Source of the DNA: Thermodesulfobacteriota bacterium
Lineage (GTDB): Bacteria; Desulfobacterota; Deferrisomatia; Deferrisomatales; JACRMM01
Length of the DNA: 42,255 nucleotides
Direction of reading: 5' to 3'
Assembly: GCA_040756475.1 (NCBI GenBank)
Contig: JBFLZB010000017.1
Coordinates: forward strand, 1 to 42,255
Part shown: positions 24,855 to 33,312 of the stretch, one piece after another
Layout of the letters: each line of letters opens with the position of its first letter
How positions within the stretch are numbered: position 1 is the first letter of the stretch
The notes under the pieces: generated by a model
Seen by the model: only the letters and a program-made list of their open reading frames with translations
Databases searched by the model: none
What the model was told of the DNA's origin: nothing
Position numbers and translations under genes: made by a program

Positions 24855-27362
24855 ATGAAGAGCACCACCGAACGCAGACTCCTCTTCGCGCTCCTCATGT
24901 CGTCCCTCGTCCCCGTCGTGACCCTGGGGTTCCTCGCCGCGGCGGCGGTACATCGCCTGGGCGAGGCCGTGGAACGGGAGGCTGAGGAAGCGGGCCACGC
25001 CCGCGACCGGGAGGCCCTGGGCACCCTGTGCCGGGAGGCAGCGGACCGGGTGGGGGTCTTTCTGCGGCGCCGGGAGGCAGACCTGCGCGCCCTCACCCTC
25101 ATCCCACGAACGCCTTCGGCCTATGACGCGTTTCGGCGCACGAGCCTCGGCCCCCTGCGCATCGAGTCGGACACCGGCGAGAAGACCCAGGCCTGGTTGC
25201 CGCTCTACACCCTGGTGTCCTTCACGCCCGCCTCCGGGGGCGACCCCGTGGAGGCCTCGGAGCGAAGAGGACCTCCGGCGTCCGACGCCGACGCCCCCCC
25301 GGAGGCAGACTTCCTCCCCAAGACCCTCTCCCTGGCGCCGGACGAAGTCTCCCTCACGCCCGCGCCGCAACACGGCAGGGGGGCGATGCGGCTCGCCCTG
25401 GCGGTGCGCTCGCCGGGCGGCGAAGCGCAGGGCGTCGCCAGCCTGGTGCTCGACCCCCTACAACTGGCGGGCCAACTGCCGCCGCCCGGGGGGAACGTCT
25501 TTTCGCACCCGGAAGTCCGGGATGCCCAGCTCCTGTTCTTCTTCCACAACCGCGCCGCTACCGTCATCGGCCCCCCCGGCCCCCTGCCTGCGCCCCTGGA
25601 ACAGTGCCTGGCCGAGTCCCTGCCGGAGGCCGCCGCCGCCGTGCGGGCCGGTGAGACCGCGGTGCTCGCTCCTTCCGCCTCGGTCGAGCACTGGCGAGCC
25701 TTTGCGCCCTTGCGCCGCGACGGCAGCGGCGACGACCCGGCGCCGGAGATCGTGGGGGGCGTTCTCACGTGCTCGCAGCGGTTCTCAGGATCTCCGGCAG
25801 CAGCGCGCACGCTGGCCAACCGGGCCGAGACCCGGATCGGGGTCCTGACGCTGGCGGCGACCTTCGGGGTGGCCCTGGCGGCGCTGCTGGTCGCCCGGCG
25901 GATGTCCGGACCCTGGGTTCGCCTACGGGAGAAGGCCCGATCCGTGAGCACCGGCGCCGGGGAAGAGGAGGATCGGGACGAGCTCGACGAGATCTCCCGC
26001 TCCTTCGACTCCCTGGCTTCCCGCGTGGCGGCAAGCGACGGCCTGGTGCGCGCCAGCGAGGCGCGGCTGCGAGAGTTTGTCGAGATGAGCCCCGACGGCA
26101 TCGCCGTGGTCGACCCCCACGGCCGCTTTCTCCACTTCAACCGGGCCCTGTGCCAGATCCTGCGCCGGGCGCCGTCCCAGCTCGCCCGGTTGGACAGCGC
26201 CGAGCTCTGGGCCCGCCCGGGGGACCGGGAAAGGATGCTCAGGCAACTCCGAGAGAACGGACGGCTGCGCAACTACGAAGTGGAGCTCGTCCGGGGAGAC
26301 GGCAGGGCGTTCGCGGCGCTCCTGAGCGTGCGCCTCGGGAGCTCGGGCGACGGCGAGTGCCTGGACGTGATCCTCCGGGACGTCTCGGACTGGAAGGAGG
26401 CCCAGCGCCGGGACCGGGAGCAGACCGAGGCCCTCGTCCGGGTACACGGCGAGCTCAACCAGGCCCATCGGGCCCTGCGTCGCGCGTACGCGGAGGTGGA
26501 AGAGCAGGTGCGCCGCCAGACCTCGGAGCTGCGCACCGCCTACGAGGCCCTCCAGACCTCGGACCGGGTCAAGACCGAGTTCCTCATGAAGATGAGTCAC
26601 GAGCTGCGCACCCCGCTCAACTGCATCATCGGGTACTCGGAGGCCATGGGCGACGGCCTGGACGGCCCGGTGACGCCCGACCAGAACCGCAGCCTGGAGC
26701 GGATCGCCCAGAGCGGGCGCCGACTGCTGCGGATGATCGAGGATCTCCTGGACCTCTCGCGGCTGGAGGCAGGCCGGCTCGACATCGCCTGTGCGGAGCT
26801 GCGGTTGGAGGACGTCCTGGAGGATCTGCTCCACCAGGCGCGCAGTCTCGTGGGAGACAGGCCGCTGCGGCTGGAGCTCGCCGTGGAGGAGCCCCTTCCC
26901 CCGGTGTGGGCCGACGCCGATCGAGTGCGTCAGGTGCTCTTCAACCTCCTGGGCAATGCCCTGAAGTTCACGACCGAAGGGTGGGTGCGCATCGAAGCGC
27001 GGCGCCGGGACGCAGCGTCGGTCGAGGTGTGCGTGCGCGACACCGGGCGCGGAATCCCCCCCGAGTTCCTCGACAGCGTGTTCGAGAAGTTCACCCAGAT
27101 CCCCGGAGCCGACCGCACCGGCGCCGGCCTGGGGCTCGCCATCAGCCGCGAAATCGTGGAGGGGATGGGCGGACGCATCTGGGTCGAGAGCGACCTGCAC
27201 CGCGGGAGCTGCTTCGGGTTCACGCTGCCCGTGCGCAGCGGCGCGGGGCAACTGGCGCTGCCGCTGGAAGGCGTCGGGCCCCCCGCCTTCCCTACCCCAG
27301 CAGGGCCAGCCCCGACTGCACCCCCCCCACCAGCGCCCCGAGCACGCCGCCCCACCAGGTGA
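24855..27362 (+). CDS. Membrane-bound sensor histidine kinase (sensor-HAMP-PAS-HisKA-HATPase)
   Basis: 835 residues. TM1 about 9-33, a ~290-residue extracytoplasmic sensor domain (Cache-like in layout, not assigned), TM2 about 327-350, HAMP about 350-400, PAS about 402-515 ('FVEMSPDGIAVVDPHGRFLHFNRALCQIL'), a coiled coil (about 515-570, 'ELNQAHRALRRAYAEVEEQVRRQTSELRTAYEAL' type), HisKA with 'MKMSHELRTPLN' and phospho-acceptor His582, and a HATPase domain with N-box near 697-701, 'DTGRGIPPEF' and 'GAGLGLAIS'. The C-terminal ~40 residues are Pro/Ala-rich. No response-regulator gene is nearby, so it is an orphan kinase. Its last 71 bp overlap, antisense, the 3' end of the DUF445 gene; the Pro-rich tail is the part in the overlap. 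Confidence 0.93.
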   Translation: MKSTTERRLLFALLMSSLVPVVTLGFLAAAAVHRLGEAVEREAEEAGHARDREALGTLCREAADRVGVFLRRREADLRALTLIPRTPSAYDAFRRTSLGPLRIESDTGEKTQAWLPLYTLVSFTPASGGDPVEASERRGPPASDADAPPEADFLPKTLSLAPDEVSLTPAPQHGRGAMRLALAVRSPGGEAQGVASLVLDPLQLAGQLPPPGGNVFSHPEVRDAQLLFFFHNRAATVIGPPGPLPAPLEQCLAESLPEAAAAVRAGETAVLAPSASVEHWRAFAPLRRDGSGDDPAPEIVGGVLTCSQRFSGSPAAARTLANRAETRIGVLTLAATFGVALAALLVARRMSGPWVRLREKARSVSTGAGEEEDRDELDEISRSFDSLASRVAASDGLVRASEARLREFVEMSPDGIAVVDPHGRFLHFNRALCQILRRAPSQLARLDSAELWARPGDRERMLRQLRENGRLRNYEVELVRGDGRAFAALLSVRLGSSGDGECLDVILRDVSDWKEAQRRDREQTEALVRVHGELNQAHRALRRAYAEVEEQVRRQTSELRTAYEALQTSDRVKTEFLMKMSHELRTPLNCIIGYSEAMGDGLDGPVTPDQNRSLERIAQSGRRLLRMIEDLLDLSRLEAGRLDIACAELRLEDVLEDLLHQARSLVGDRPLRLELAVEEPLPPVWADADRVRQVLFNLLGNALKFTTEGWVRIEARRRDAASVEVCVRDTGRGIPPEFLDSVFEKFTQIPGADRTGAGLGLAISREIVEGMGGRIWVESDLHRGSCFGFTLPVRSGAGQLALPLEGVGPPAFPTPAGPAPTAPPPPAPRARRPTR

Positions 27363-28851
27363 TGCTGCGCAGCTCCCGGCGGGCCACTGAGAGGATCACG
27401 GCTTCCACCTCTTCCGGGGAAAACCCCAGAATCTCCCGCTCGATGAGCCCCTGCACGTCCACGATGGCGAGGATGGCGGGCACCTGAGCCGAGATGACCG
27501 GCATCAGATGGTCCAGGGCGAGGTCCGTCACCTCCGCCACCAAAGGGCCGGGCAGGTACCGCGCGGGACAGCCCACGGGTGCCCGCAAGAGCAAGCCGAT
27601 CAGCCCGGGAGCCTCTCGGCCGGCCAGTGCCCCCAGCCCCCCCCCGGACGCCCGTTCCGCGAGCTGCACCGCCCAGCGGCGGGACACTCCTTCGGGAGCG
27701 CCCGCCGCCCGCACCAGATCCACCAGGGGGGTCCGGCACAAGGACTCGAACTCCCGCTCGACGACGTCGGTGAGGGCGGCGGCCACCGGCGCCCGCCGAA
27801 GCTGCGCGCACGCCCAGGATGCGGCCTGGTCGTGCAGGCGGTCCAGGGTCTCCGGCGGAAGCGAGGCGAGCAACTGGGCGGGGGTGTGGGCCAGCACCTG
27901 GTCCAGGGCCTCCGCCACGCCGTCTTCGAGCCGCGCCCGGTTCTCCTCCTGGTACACCAGCTCCCCGAGGCGATGGAGGTTCGCGTCCACGAGCTCGTCG
28001 GCCTCCCGGAAGATCCGATTCCTCCCGACCAGGGCCGCCTGACGGACGACGTTCCTGACGAAGCCCCCCTCGGTCTCCAGGAGGTAGGCCTCGATGCCCG
28101 AGCGCACCGCGGCCTTGATCTTCTCCACGTTGGAGGCGGAGAGGAGGGCCTCCTCGAAGCGCCGCAGCAGGGCCGGCACCGCCGACCGCACGGCCGCCAT
28201 CCCCGCCGACCGCACCCCCTCCGGCAGCAGATCCCCCAACGGGGCCGGGGAGCTGGCCAGGGCAACCAGGGCCCGCGCCACCGCCGGCCGCACCTTGGCC
28301 TCCAGGTCCGGATCGGCCAGGAACTGCGCCACCTTCCCCACGGCCACCTGGATCGCCAACCGTTCCTCTCCCCGCAGCAGATCCGCGGGGCTGCGCTCCA
28401 GGGCGGTCCCCAGGAGGTGCTCCAGAAACCCCACGCCCTCCGGGGTCTGGAGCCACCGCTCCGCCGCGTCCCCCACCCGGCACGCCAGGTGGACGAGCTC
28501 CCTCTCCACGGCCCGCGCCCGCTCCGGCCCCAGTACGTGGAGCAGGCTTCCGTACTCCCGGCCCAGGTAGCGCTCCAGGAGCTCCAGGACCAGCCGCCGC
28601 AGGGCGCTGCGAACCTCCGGTCCTCCCAGCCGGCGGGCCACGCTCTGCTCCTTGAGCAGCTCCGAGACCACGGTGCGGGAGACCGTGGCCGCGATGTCCG
28701 CTTTCCGGCGGGGAATCATGCCGTGGAAGCGAAGTCCCAGGACCCGGACCTCTCGATAGGGCCGAAAGAGCATCCGGATGGCCAGGGCATTGGTGGCAAA
28801 ACCGATGAGAAAACCGAAAGCGGGGGGAAGCGCGAGGCGCACGAAGTCCAT
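27292..28851 (-). CDS. DUF445 family membrane protein (YheB/YjiN-like)
   Basis: 519 residues. N-terminus 'LALPPAFGFLIGFATNALAIRMLFRPYREVRVLGLRFHGMIPRRKADIAATVS' is the DUF445 signature: a transmembrane helix, the FATNALAI motif, then 'GMIPRRK'. A long helical middle region follows, and the protein ends 'ITWWGGVLGALVGGVQSGLALLG', a second hydrophobic segment. Function of the family is unknown. It lies downstream of a 24-codon ORF and a strong hairpin on the same strand, and converges with the histidine kinase, with a 71-bp 3' overlap. Confidence 0.88.
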   Translation of the reverse strand: MDFVRLALPPAFGFLIGFATNALAIRMLFRPYREVRVLGLRFHGMIPRRKADIAATVSRTVVSELLKEQSVARRLGGPEVRSALRRLVLELLERYLGREYGSLLHVLGPERARAVERELVHLACRVGDAAERWLQTPEGVGFLEHLLGTALERSPADLLRGEERLAIQVAVGKVAQFLADPDLEAKVRPAVARALVALASSPAPLGDLLPEGVRSAGMAAVRSAVPALLRRFEEALLSASNVEKIKAAVRSGIEAYLLETEGGFVRNVVRQAALVGRNRIFREADELVDANLHRLGELVYQEENRARLEDGVAEALDQVLAHTPAQLLASLPPETLDRLHDQAASWACAQLRRAPVAAALTDVVEREFESLCRTPLVDLVRAAGAPEGVSRRWAVQLAERASGGGLGALAGREAPGLIGLLLRAPVGCPARYLPGPLVAEVTDLALDHLMPVISAQVPAILAIVDVQGLIEREILGFSPEEVEAVILSVARRELRSITWWGGVLGALVGGVQSGLALLG

Positions 28852-28899
28852 GGTCGGCTCCCGAAAACAGACGCGCCGAGGCGGGCGCCAGAAACGGAC

Positions 28900-28925
28900 G
28901 CTCCCCCGGCCGCGGCCGGGGGAGC
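28900..28925 (-). terminator. Perfect GC hairpin between the 24-codon ORF and DUF445 gene
   Basis: A 26-base perfect palindrome (GCTCCCCCGGCC / GGCCGGGGGAGC around GC) at the end of the small-ORF transcript and about 50 bp before the DUF445 start. On the minus strand it is followed by CGTCCGTTTCT, a weak U-tract. It could terminate or attenuate transcription into the DUF445 gene. Confidence 0.5.
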
Positions 28926-28957
28926 CTCGATTCTGCGGTAGTGCCGTTACGGGCCGT

Positions 28958-29032
28958 TTACCGTCGTGCCCAGGACCTTCGAGGGCACCCCTCGCTGCAG
29001 TGGGCGACCCGGGGGATCATGAAGCGCTTCAT
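28958..29032 (-). CDS. 24-codon small ORF (leader peptide or small protein)
   Basis: Too short for ordinary gene callers but well equipped: ATG at 29032 preceded, six bases upstream, by a perfect AGGAGGTGA ribosome-binding site; a TTGACA-N17-TAACCT promoter 50-75 bp upstream; TAA stop; a GC hairpin 33-58 bp after the stop. The peptide is MKRFMIPRVAHCSEGCPRRS followed by WARR: 6-7 basic residues and two Cys (Cys12, Cys16). It resembles no family I know. Its place ahead of a hairpin and the DUF445 gene suggests a leader peptide; a free-standing small protein is the alternative. Confidence 0.5.
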   Translation of the reverse strand: MKRFMIPRVAHCSEGCPRRSWARR

Positions 29033-29079
29033 CAGGGCTCACCTCCTCTCCGAGAAATTCGGTTTTCACCACGACGCTC

Positions 29080-29108
29080 AGGTTAAGCAGCCCCCCCTAC
29101 CCTGTCAA
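29080..29108 (-). promoter_or_regulatory. Sigma70-type promoter for the 24-codon ORF / DUF445 unit
   Basis: On the minus strand a perfect TTGACA (29108-29103) and TAACCT (29085-29080), 17 bases apart. The predicted start near 29073 leaves a ~40-nt leader before the small ORF. Confidence 0.65.
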
Positions 29109-29153
29109 GCCGACCCGTGCCGACGGTAGCCCCGCGATCGGTTCGATTGCGGC

Positions 29154-29182
29154 TTGATGCTCCGGGGGGTCCAGGGTATATA
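29154..29182 (+). promoter_or_regulatory. Sigma70-type promoter for the 74-codon ORF
   Basis: TTGATG (29154-29159) and TATATA (29177-29182) with a 17-base spacer, about 65 bp before ATG 29249. It is divergent from the promoter at 29080-29108. Confidence 0.6.
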
Positions 29183-29248
29183 GGCTGCTTGCCGCGTGCT
29201 GCCCGCGCCCGACTCGGGCCCGCAGCAGCCCCAGCAGAGGAGGTGGTC

Positions 29249-29473
29249 ATGGCAGGCCAACCGAGCGCCTTCGAAAGGCTCCCGAGCGACGACACCCTGG
29301 CCCGTTGGGTGCGCGAGCAGCAGGTTCTCCTCCAGGCCGAGCTCCTCCGGGCGGGGGCCCAGTGGGAGGAGAGCCTGTCTCTGCTGCGAGAGATGGTCGG
29401 CCACCGGCGGCCGTTTCCCGCCGCAACCGAGGCACTGGCGTGGTACCGAAATCCGTACCACCCCCCGACCTGA
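29249..29473 (+). CDS. Unknown small protein (74 aa)
   Basis: Not recognised. ATG 29249 follows AGAGGAGG at a good distance and lies behind a TTGATG-N17-TATATA promoter, so I consider it a real gene. The protein is soluble and mostly helical ('LARWVREQQVLLQAELLRAG', 'WEESLSLLREMVGH') and ends in a Pro/Tyr-rich tail (YRNPYHPPT). It is followed by an AT-rich island with two palindromes before the PFOR gene. No function is inferred. Confidence 0.6.
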   Translation: MAGQPSAFERLPSDDTLARWVREQQVLLQAELLRAGAQWEESLSLLREMVGHRRPFPAATEALAWYRNPYHPPT

Positions 29474-29547
29474 GCCCTTCCCGCCGGCCCGAGCCCCGAG
29501 CGCTCTCCGAGGCGGGAGCCGCGGCACGAGGGGGACAATCCGGCCCG

Positions 29548-29586
29548 TTTTAGCGAAACTAAACTTCTTTATTATTGCTAAAGAAG
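29548..29586. promoter_or_regulatory. Two adjacent palindromes in an AT-rich island upstream of PFOR
   Basis: TTTAG-CGAAA-CTAAA (29549-29563) is followed at once by the perfect 8-bp inverted repeat CTTCTTTA / TAAAGAAG (29564-29571 and 29579-29586, 7-base spacer). The local AT content contrasts sharply with the ~70% GC surroundings. A TATTAT-like -10 (29570-29575) lies inside. It could be an operator for the PFOR operon or an RNA hairpin ending the 74-codon ORF transcript. It does not match Rex or FNR consensus. Confidence 0.45.
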
Positions 29587-29707
29587 GGGCCGGGTGCTAA
29601 AAGCCGGTACCCTGTCCCGGTGCGCCGCCCTCCCGGGTGCCGCCGCGCGAACGCCGTCCGCCAGACCGATCTTCCCACACCCCACGTCTCGAACGAGGAG
29701 GAGCACG

Positions 29708-32700
29708 ATGTCCACCCGCCGCCAGATCACCATCGAAGGCAATGAGGCCGTAGCCTCTGTGGCCCACCGCTTGAGCGAGGTGATCGCCATCTACCCCATC
29801 ACGCCGTCGTCGGGCATGGGGGAGTTCTCAGACGAGTGGTCTGCGAAGGGCTCGAAAAACGTCTGGGGTACCGTGCCCCAGGTGACCGAGATGCAGTCCG
29901 AGGGGGGCGCCGCCGGGGCGGTGCACGGCGCGCTCCAGGCCGGCGCGCTCACCACGACCTTCACGGCCAGCCAGGGGCTGCTCCTGAAGATTCCCAACAT
30001 GTTCAAGATCGCGGGCGAGCTGACCTCGTTCACCATGCACGTCTCGGCCCGGACCCTGGCCAGCCAGGCGCTCTCCATCTTCGGCGATCACTCCGACGTG
30101 ATGGCCGCCCGCCAGGCCGGGTTCGCCATGCTCGCTTCCGGTTCGGTGCAGGAGGCCCATGATCTGGCGTGCGTCGCCCACAGCGCCACCCTCCAGGCCC
30201 GGGTGCCGTTCCTCCATTTCTTCGACGGCTTCCGCACTTCCCACGAGGTGGCGAAGATCGAGGAGCTCACCGACGCCGACCTCCTGGCCATGATGGACGA
30301 GGAGCTCATCGGCGCCCACCGGGAGCGGGCGCTCTCCCCGGACCGGCCCAAGATCCGCGGCACGGCCCAAAATCCCGACACGTTCTTCCAATCTCGAGAG
30401 GCCTGCAACCCCTTCTACGCAGCCTGTCCCGGCGTGGTCCAGGAGACCATGGACCGGTTCGCGAAGCTCACGGGCCGCAGGTACAAGCTCTTCGATTACG
30501 TTGGAGACCCCAAGGCCGAGCGGGTGGTCGTGATGATGGGCTCGGGGGCCGACGTGGCCCATGAGACCGTGGAGTACCTCGCGGGCAAGGGCGAGAAGGT
30601 GGGGTTGTTGAAGGTGCGCCTCTTCCGGCCGTTCTCGGTCAAGCACCTGAGCGCGGCACTCCCGAAGTCGGCGCGGGCGATCGCCGTGCTCGACCGCACC
30701 AAGGAGCCCGGCGCCACCGGCGAGCCCCTGTACCAGGACGTGGTGACGGCGCTCGTGGAGGCCGGTAGGGCCGGCGACCTGCGGATCATCGGCGGCCGCT
30801 ATGGCCTCTCCTCCAAGGACTTCAGCCCCGCCATGGTCAAGGCTGTGTTCGACGAGCTCAAGAAGAAGAAGGCCAAGAACCACTTCACCGTGGGCATCAC
30901 CGACGACGTTTCGAACACCAGCCTCTCCTTCGATCCCGACTTCGCCATCGAGCCCAAGGACGTGGTGCGTTGCGTCTTCTGGGGACTCGGGGCCGACGGC
31001 ACCGTCGGCGCGAACAAGAACTCGATCAAGATCATCGGCGAGGAGACCGACAACTTCGCCCAGGGCTACTTCGTCTACGACTCCAAGAAGTCCGGCGGCG
31101 TCACCGTGTCGCACCTGCGCTTCGGGCCCCGCCAGATCCGCTCGAGCTACCTTGTCAAGCAGGCGAGCTTCGTCGCCTGCCACGCCTACAGCTTCCTCGA
31201 GAAGTACGACGTGCTGGGCTTCGCCGCGCCGGGCGCGACCTTCCTTCTCAACGCCCCCATGGGCGCCGAGGCCGCCTGGGACCACCTGCCCTGCGAGGTG
31301 CAGGAACAGATCATCGCCAAGAAGCTCAATCTGTACGTGATCGACGCCTACGACGTAGCCAAGAAGACCGGCATGGGCACCCGCATCAACACGATCATGC
31401 AGACCTGCTTCTTTGCCATCTCGGGCGTACTGCCCCGGGGCGAGGCGATCGCCAAGATCAAGGAGTCGATCGAGAAGACTTACGGCAAGAAGGGCGAGGC
31501 CGTGGTTCAGAAGAACTTCGAGGCGGTGGACGAGACCTTGGCGAACCTCCACGAGATCAAGGTCCCCAAGAAGACCACCTCCACCTGCTACCGGCCGCCG
31601 ATCATCTCGGCCAAGGCCCCGGAGTTCGTGCGCAAGGTCGAAGGCGCCATGATGGCGCTCAAGGCCGACGACCTGCCGGTGAGCGCCTTCCCGGTGGACG
31701 GCACCTGGCCGGTGGGCACCACCCGGTGGGAGAAGCGCAACATCGCGCTCGACATCCCGGTGTGGGAGCCGGGGATCTGCATCCAGTGCGGCAAGTGCTC
31801 CTTCGTCTGCCCGAGCGGCACCATCCGGCCCAAGGTGTACGACGCGGCGCTGCTGGCCGAGGCCCCGGCGACCTTCAAGAGCGCCGACGCCAAGGCCAAG
31901 GACCACAAGGGCCTGAAGTGGACGATCCAGGTGGCCCCCGAGGACTGCACCGGGTGCAGGGTATGCGTCATGACCTGTCCGGCCAAGGACAAGGCCAACC
32001 CCAGCCGCAAGGCCATCAACATGGAACCCCAGCTCCCGCTGCGGGAGACGGAGAGGGAGAACTGGGCGTTCTTCCTGACCCTGCCCCACGTGGACCGGAC
32101 TACGGTCAAGACCGACGTCAAGGGCACGCAACTGCTGGAACCGCTCTTTGAGTTCTCGGGCTGCTGCGCGGGCTGCGGGGAGACGCCCTACATCAAGCTC
32201 ATGACGCAGCTCTTCGGCGACCGGATGATGATCGCCAACGCCACGGGCTGCTCGTCGATCTACGGCGGCAACCTGCCCACCACCCCTTACACGTCCAACG
32301 CCGAAGGCCGTGGGCCCACCTGGTCGAACTCGCTCTTCGAGGACAACGCCGAGTTCGGCTTTGGCATGCGCCTGGCGGTGGACAAGCACCACGAGCAGGC
32401 GGCGGAGCTCCTTCGGGCCCTGGCCCGCAAGGTCGGCGACGAGCTGGTGCAGGCGCTTCTCACCGCCGACCAGACCGACGAGGCCGGCATCGCGGCCCAG
32501 CGGGCGCGGGTGGCCGAGCTCCAGGCCAAGCTCAAGAAGCTCCGGTCGGCCGAGGCCAAGCGGCTGCTGGACCTCTCCGAATACCTGGTGAAGAAGAGCG
32601 TCTGGGTGCTCGGGGGCGACGGCTGGGCCTACGACATCGGGTACGGGGGCCTCGACCACGTGCTGGCCATGGGACGGGACGTGAACATCCTGGTCATGGA

Positions 32701-33262
32701 CACCGAGGTGTACTCCAACACCGGCGGACAGATGTCCAAGTCGACCCCCATGGGCGCGGCGGCCAAGTTCGCGGCTGCCGGCAAGGGGATGTACAAGAAG
32801 GACCTGGGCCTCATGGCCATGACCTACGGCCACGTCTACGTGGCGAAGGTGGCCTTCGGCGCCAAGGATCAGCAGACGGTGAAGGCCTTCGCCGAGGCCG
32901 AGAGTTACCCCGGCACCTCTCTCATCATCGCCTACAGCCCGTGCATCGCCCACGGCTATGACCTGGCCCAGGGGCCCGAGCAGCAGAAGCTCGCGGTGGA
33001 CTCGGGGCACTGGCCGCTCTACCGTTTCGACCCGCGGCTGCGGCTCCAGGGCAAGAATCCCTTGCAGCTCGACTCGGGGGCCCCAAAGATCGACCTCGAG
33101 GACTACATCTACAACGAAACCCGCTACCGGATGCTGCGGGACCTGGATCCGGAGCGGGCCAAGGCGCTGCTGGGCTGCGCCCAGGCGGGGGTGACGAGCC
33201 AGTGGAACCTGTACGAACAGCTCGCCAAGCTCCACGTGGGCCAAAGCACCGGGGGAGCGTAG
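29708..33262 (+). CDS. nifJ: Pyruvate:ferredoxin (flavodoxin) oxidoreductase, single-chain
   Basis: 1184 residues from ATG 29708 (GAGGAGGAG upstream; the longer frame is non-conserved). Domain order is that of one-chain PFOR: 'TIEGNEAVASVAHRLSEVIAIYPITPSS' pyrimidine-binding domain, domain with 'YRLFRPFS'-like 'VRLFRPFSVKHL', gamma domain with 'WGLGADGTVGANKNSIKII', 2x[4Fe-4S] insert (Cys691/694/697/701 and Cys747/750/753/757), and the thiamine-diphosphate domain with proximal-cluster Cys 819/820/823 region, 'GGDGWAYDIGYGGLDH' and 'DTEVYSNTGGQMSKSTPMGA'. It interconverts pyruvate+CoA and acetyl-CoA+CO2 with ferredoxin. The C-terminal protective extension of the Desulfovibrio africanus enzyme is not evident. 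A DHOD-like gene follows 50 bp downstream. Confidence 0.97.
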   Translation: MSTRRQITIEGNEAVASVAHRLSEVIAIYPITPSSGMGEFSDEWSAKGSKNVWGTVPQVTEMQSEGGAAGAVHGALQAGALTTTFTASQGLLLKIPNMFKIAGELTSFTMHVSARTLASQALSIFGDHSDVMAARQAGFAMLASGSVQEAHDLACVAHSATLQARVPFLHFFDGFRTSHEVAKIEELTDADLLAMMDEELIGAHRERALSPDRPKIRGTAQNPDTFFQSREACNPFYAACPGVVQETMDRFAKLTGRRYKLFDYVGDPKAERVVVMMGSGADVAHETVEYLAGKGEKVGLLKVRLFRPFSVKHLSAALPKSARAIAVLDRTKEPGATGEPLYQDVVTALVEAGRAGDLRIIGGRYGLSSKDFSPAMVKAVFDELKKKKAKNHFTVGITDDVSNTSLSFDPDFAIEPKDVVRCVFWGLGADGTVGANKNSIKIIGEETDNFAQGYFVYDSKKSGGVTVSHLRFGPRQIRSSYLVKQASFVACHAYSFLEKYDVLGFAAPGATFLLNAPMGAEAAWDHLPCEVQEQIIAKKLNLYVIDAYDVAKKTGMGTRINTIMQTCFFAISGVLPRGEAIAKIKESIEKTYGKKGEAVVQKNFEAVDETLANLHEIKVPKKTTSTCYRPPIISAKAPEFVRKVEGAMMALKADDLPVSAFPVDGTWPVGTTRWEKRNIALDIPVWEPGICIQCGKCSFVCPSGTIRPKVYDAALLAEAPATFKSADAKAKDHKGLKWTIQVAPEDCTGCRVCVMTCPAKDKANPSRKAINMEPQLPLRETERENWAFFLTLPHVDRTTVKTDVKGTQLLEPLFEFSGCCAGCGETPYIKLMTQLFGDRMMIANATGCSSIYGGNLPTTPYTSNAEGRGPTWSNSLFEDNAEFGFGMRLAVDKHHEQAAELLRALARKVGDELVQALLTADQTDEAGIAAQRARVAELQAKLKKLRSAEAKRLLDLSEYLVKKSVWVLGGDGWAYDIGYGGLDHVLAMGRDVNILVMDTEVYSNTGGQMSKSTPMGAAAKFAAAGKGMYKKDLGLMAMTYGHVYVAKVAFGAKDQQTVKAFAEAESYPGTSLIIAYSPCIAHGYDLAQGPEQQKLAVDSGHWPLYRFDPRLRLQGKNPLQLDSGAPKIDLEDYIYNETRYRMLRDLDPERAKALLGCAQAGVTSQWNLYEQLAKLHVGQSTGGA

Positions 33263-33312
33263 CCCCCCTTGCCTTCCCTTCGCCGGGTCCCGATCGACAA
33301 AGGAGTGCGCCG

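Noticed and set aside
29828-33244. 1138-codon minus-strand ORF opposite PFOR
   Set aside because: Antisense shadow of a high-GC gene with strong codon bias; His/Leu/Gly/Val-rich with no recognisable domain.
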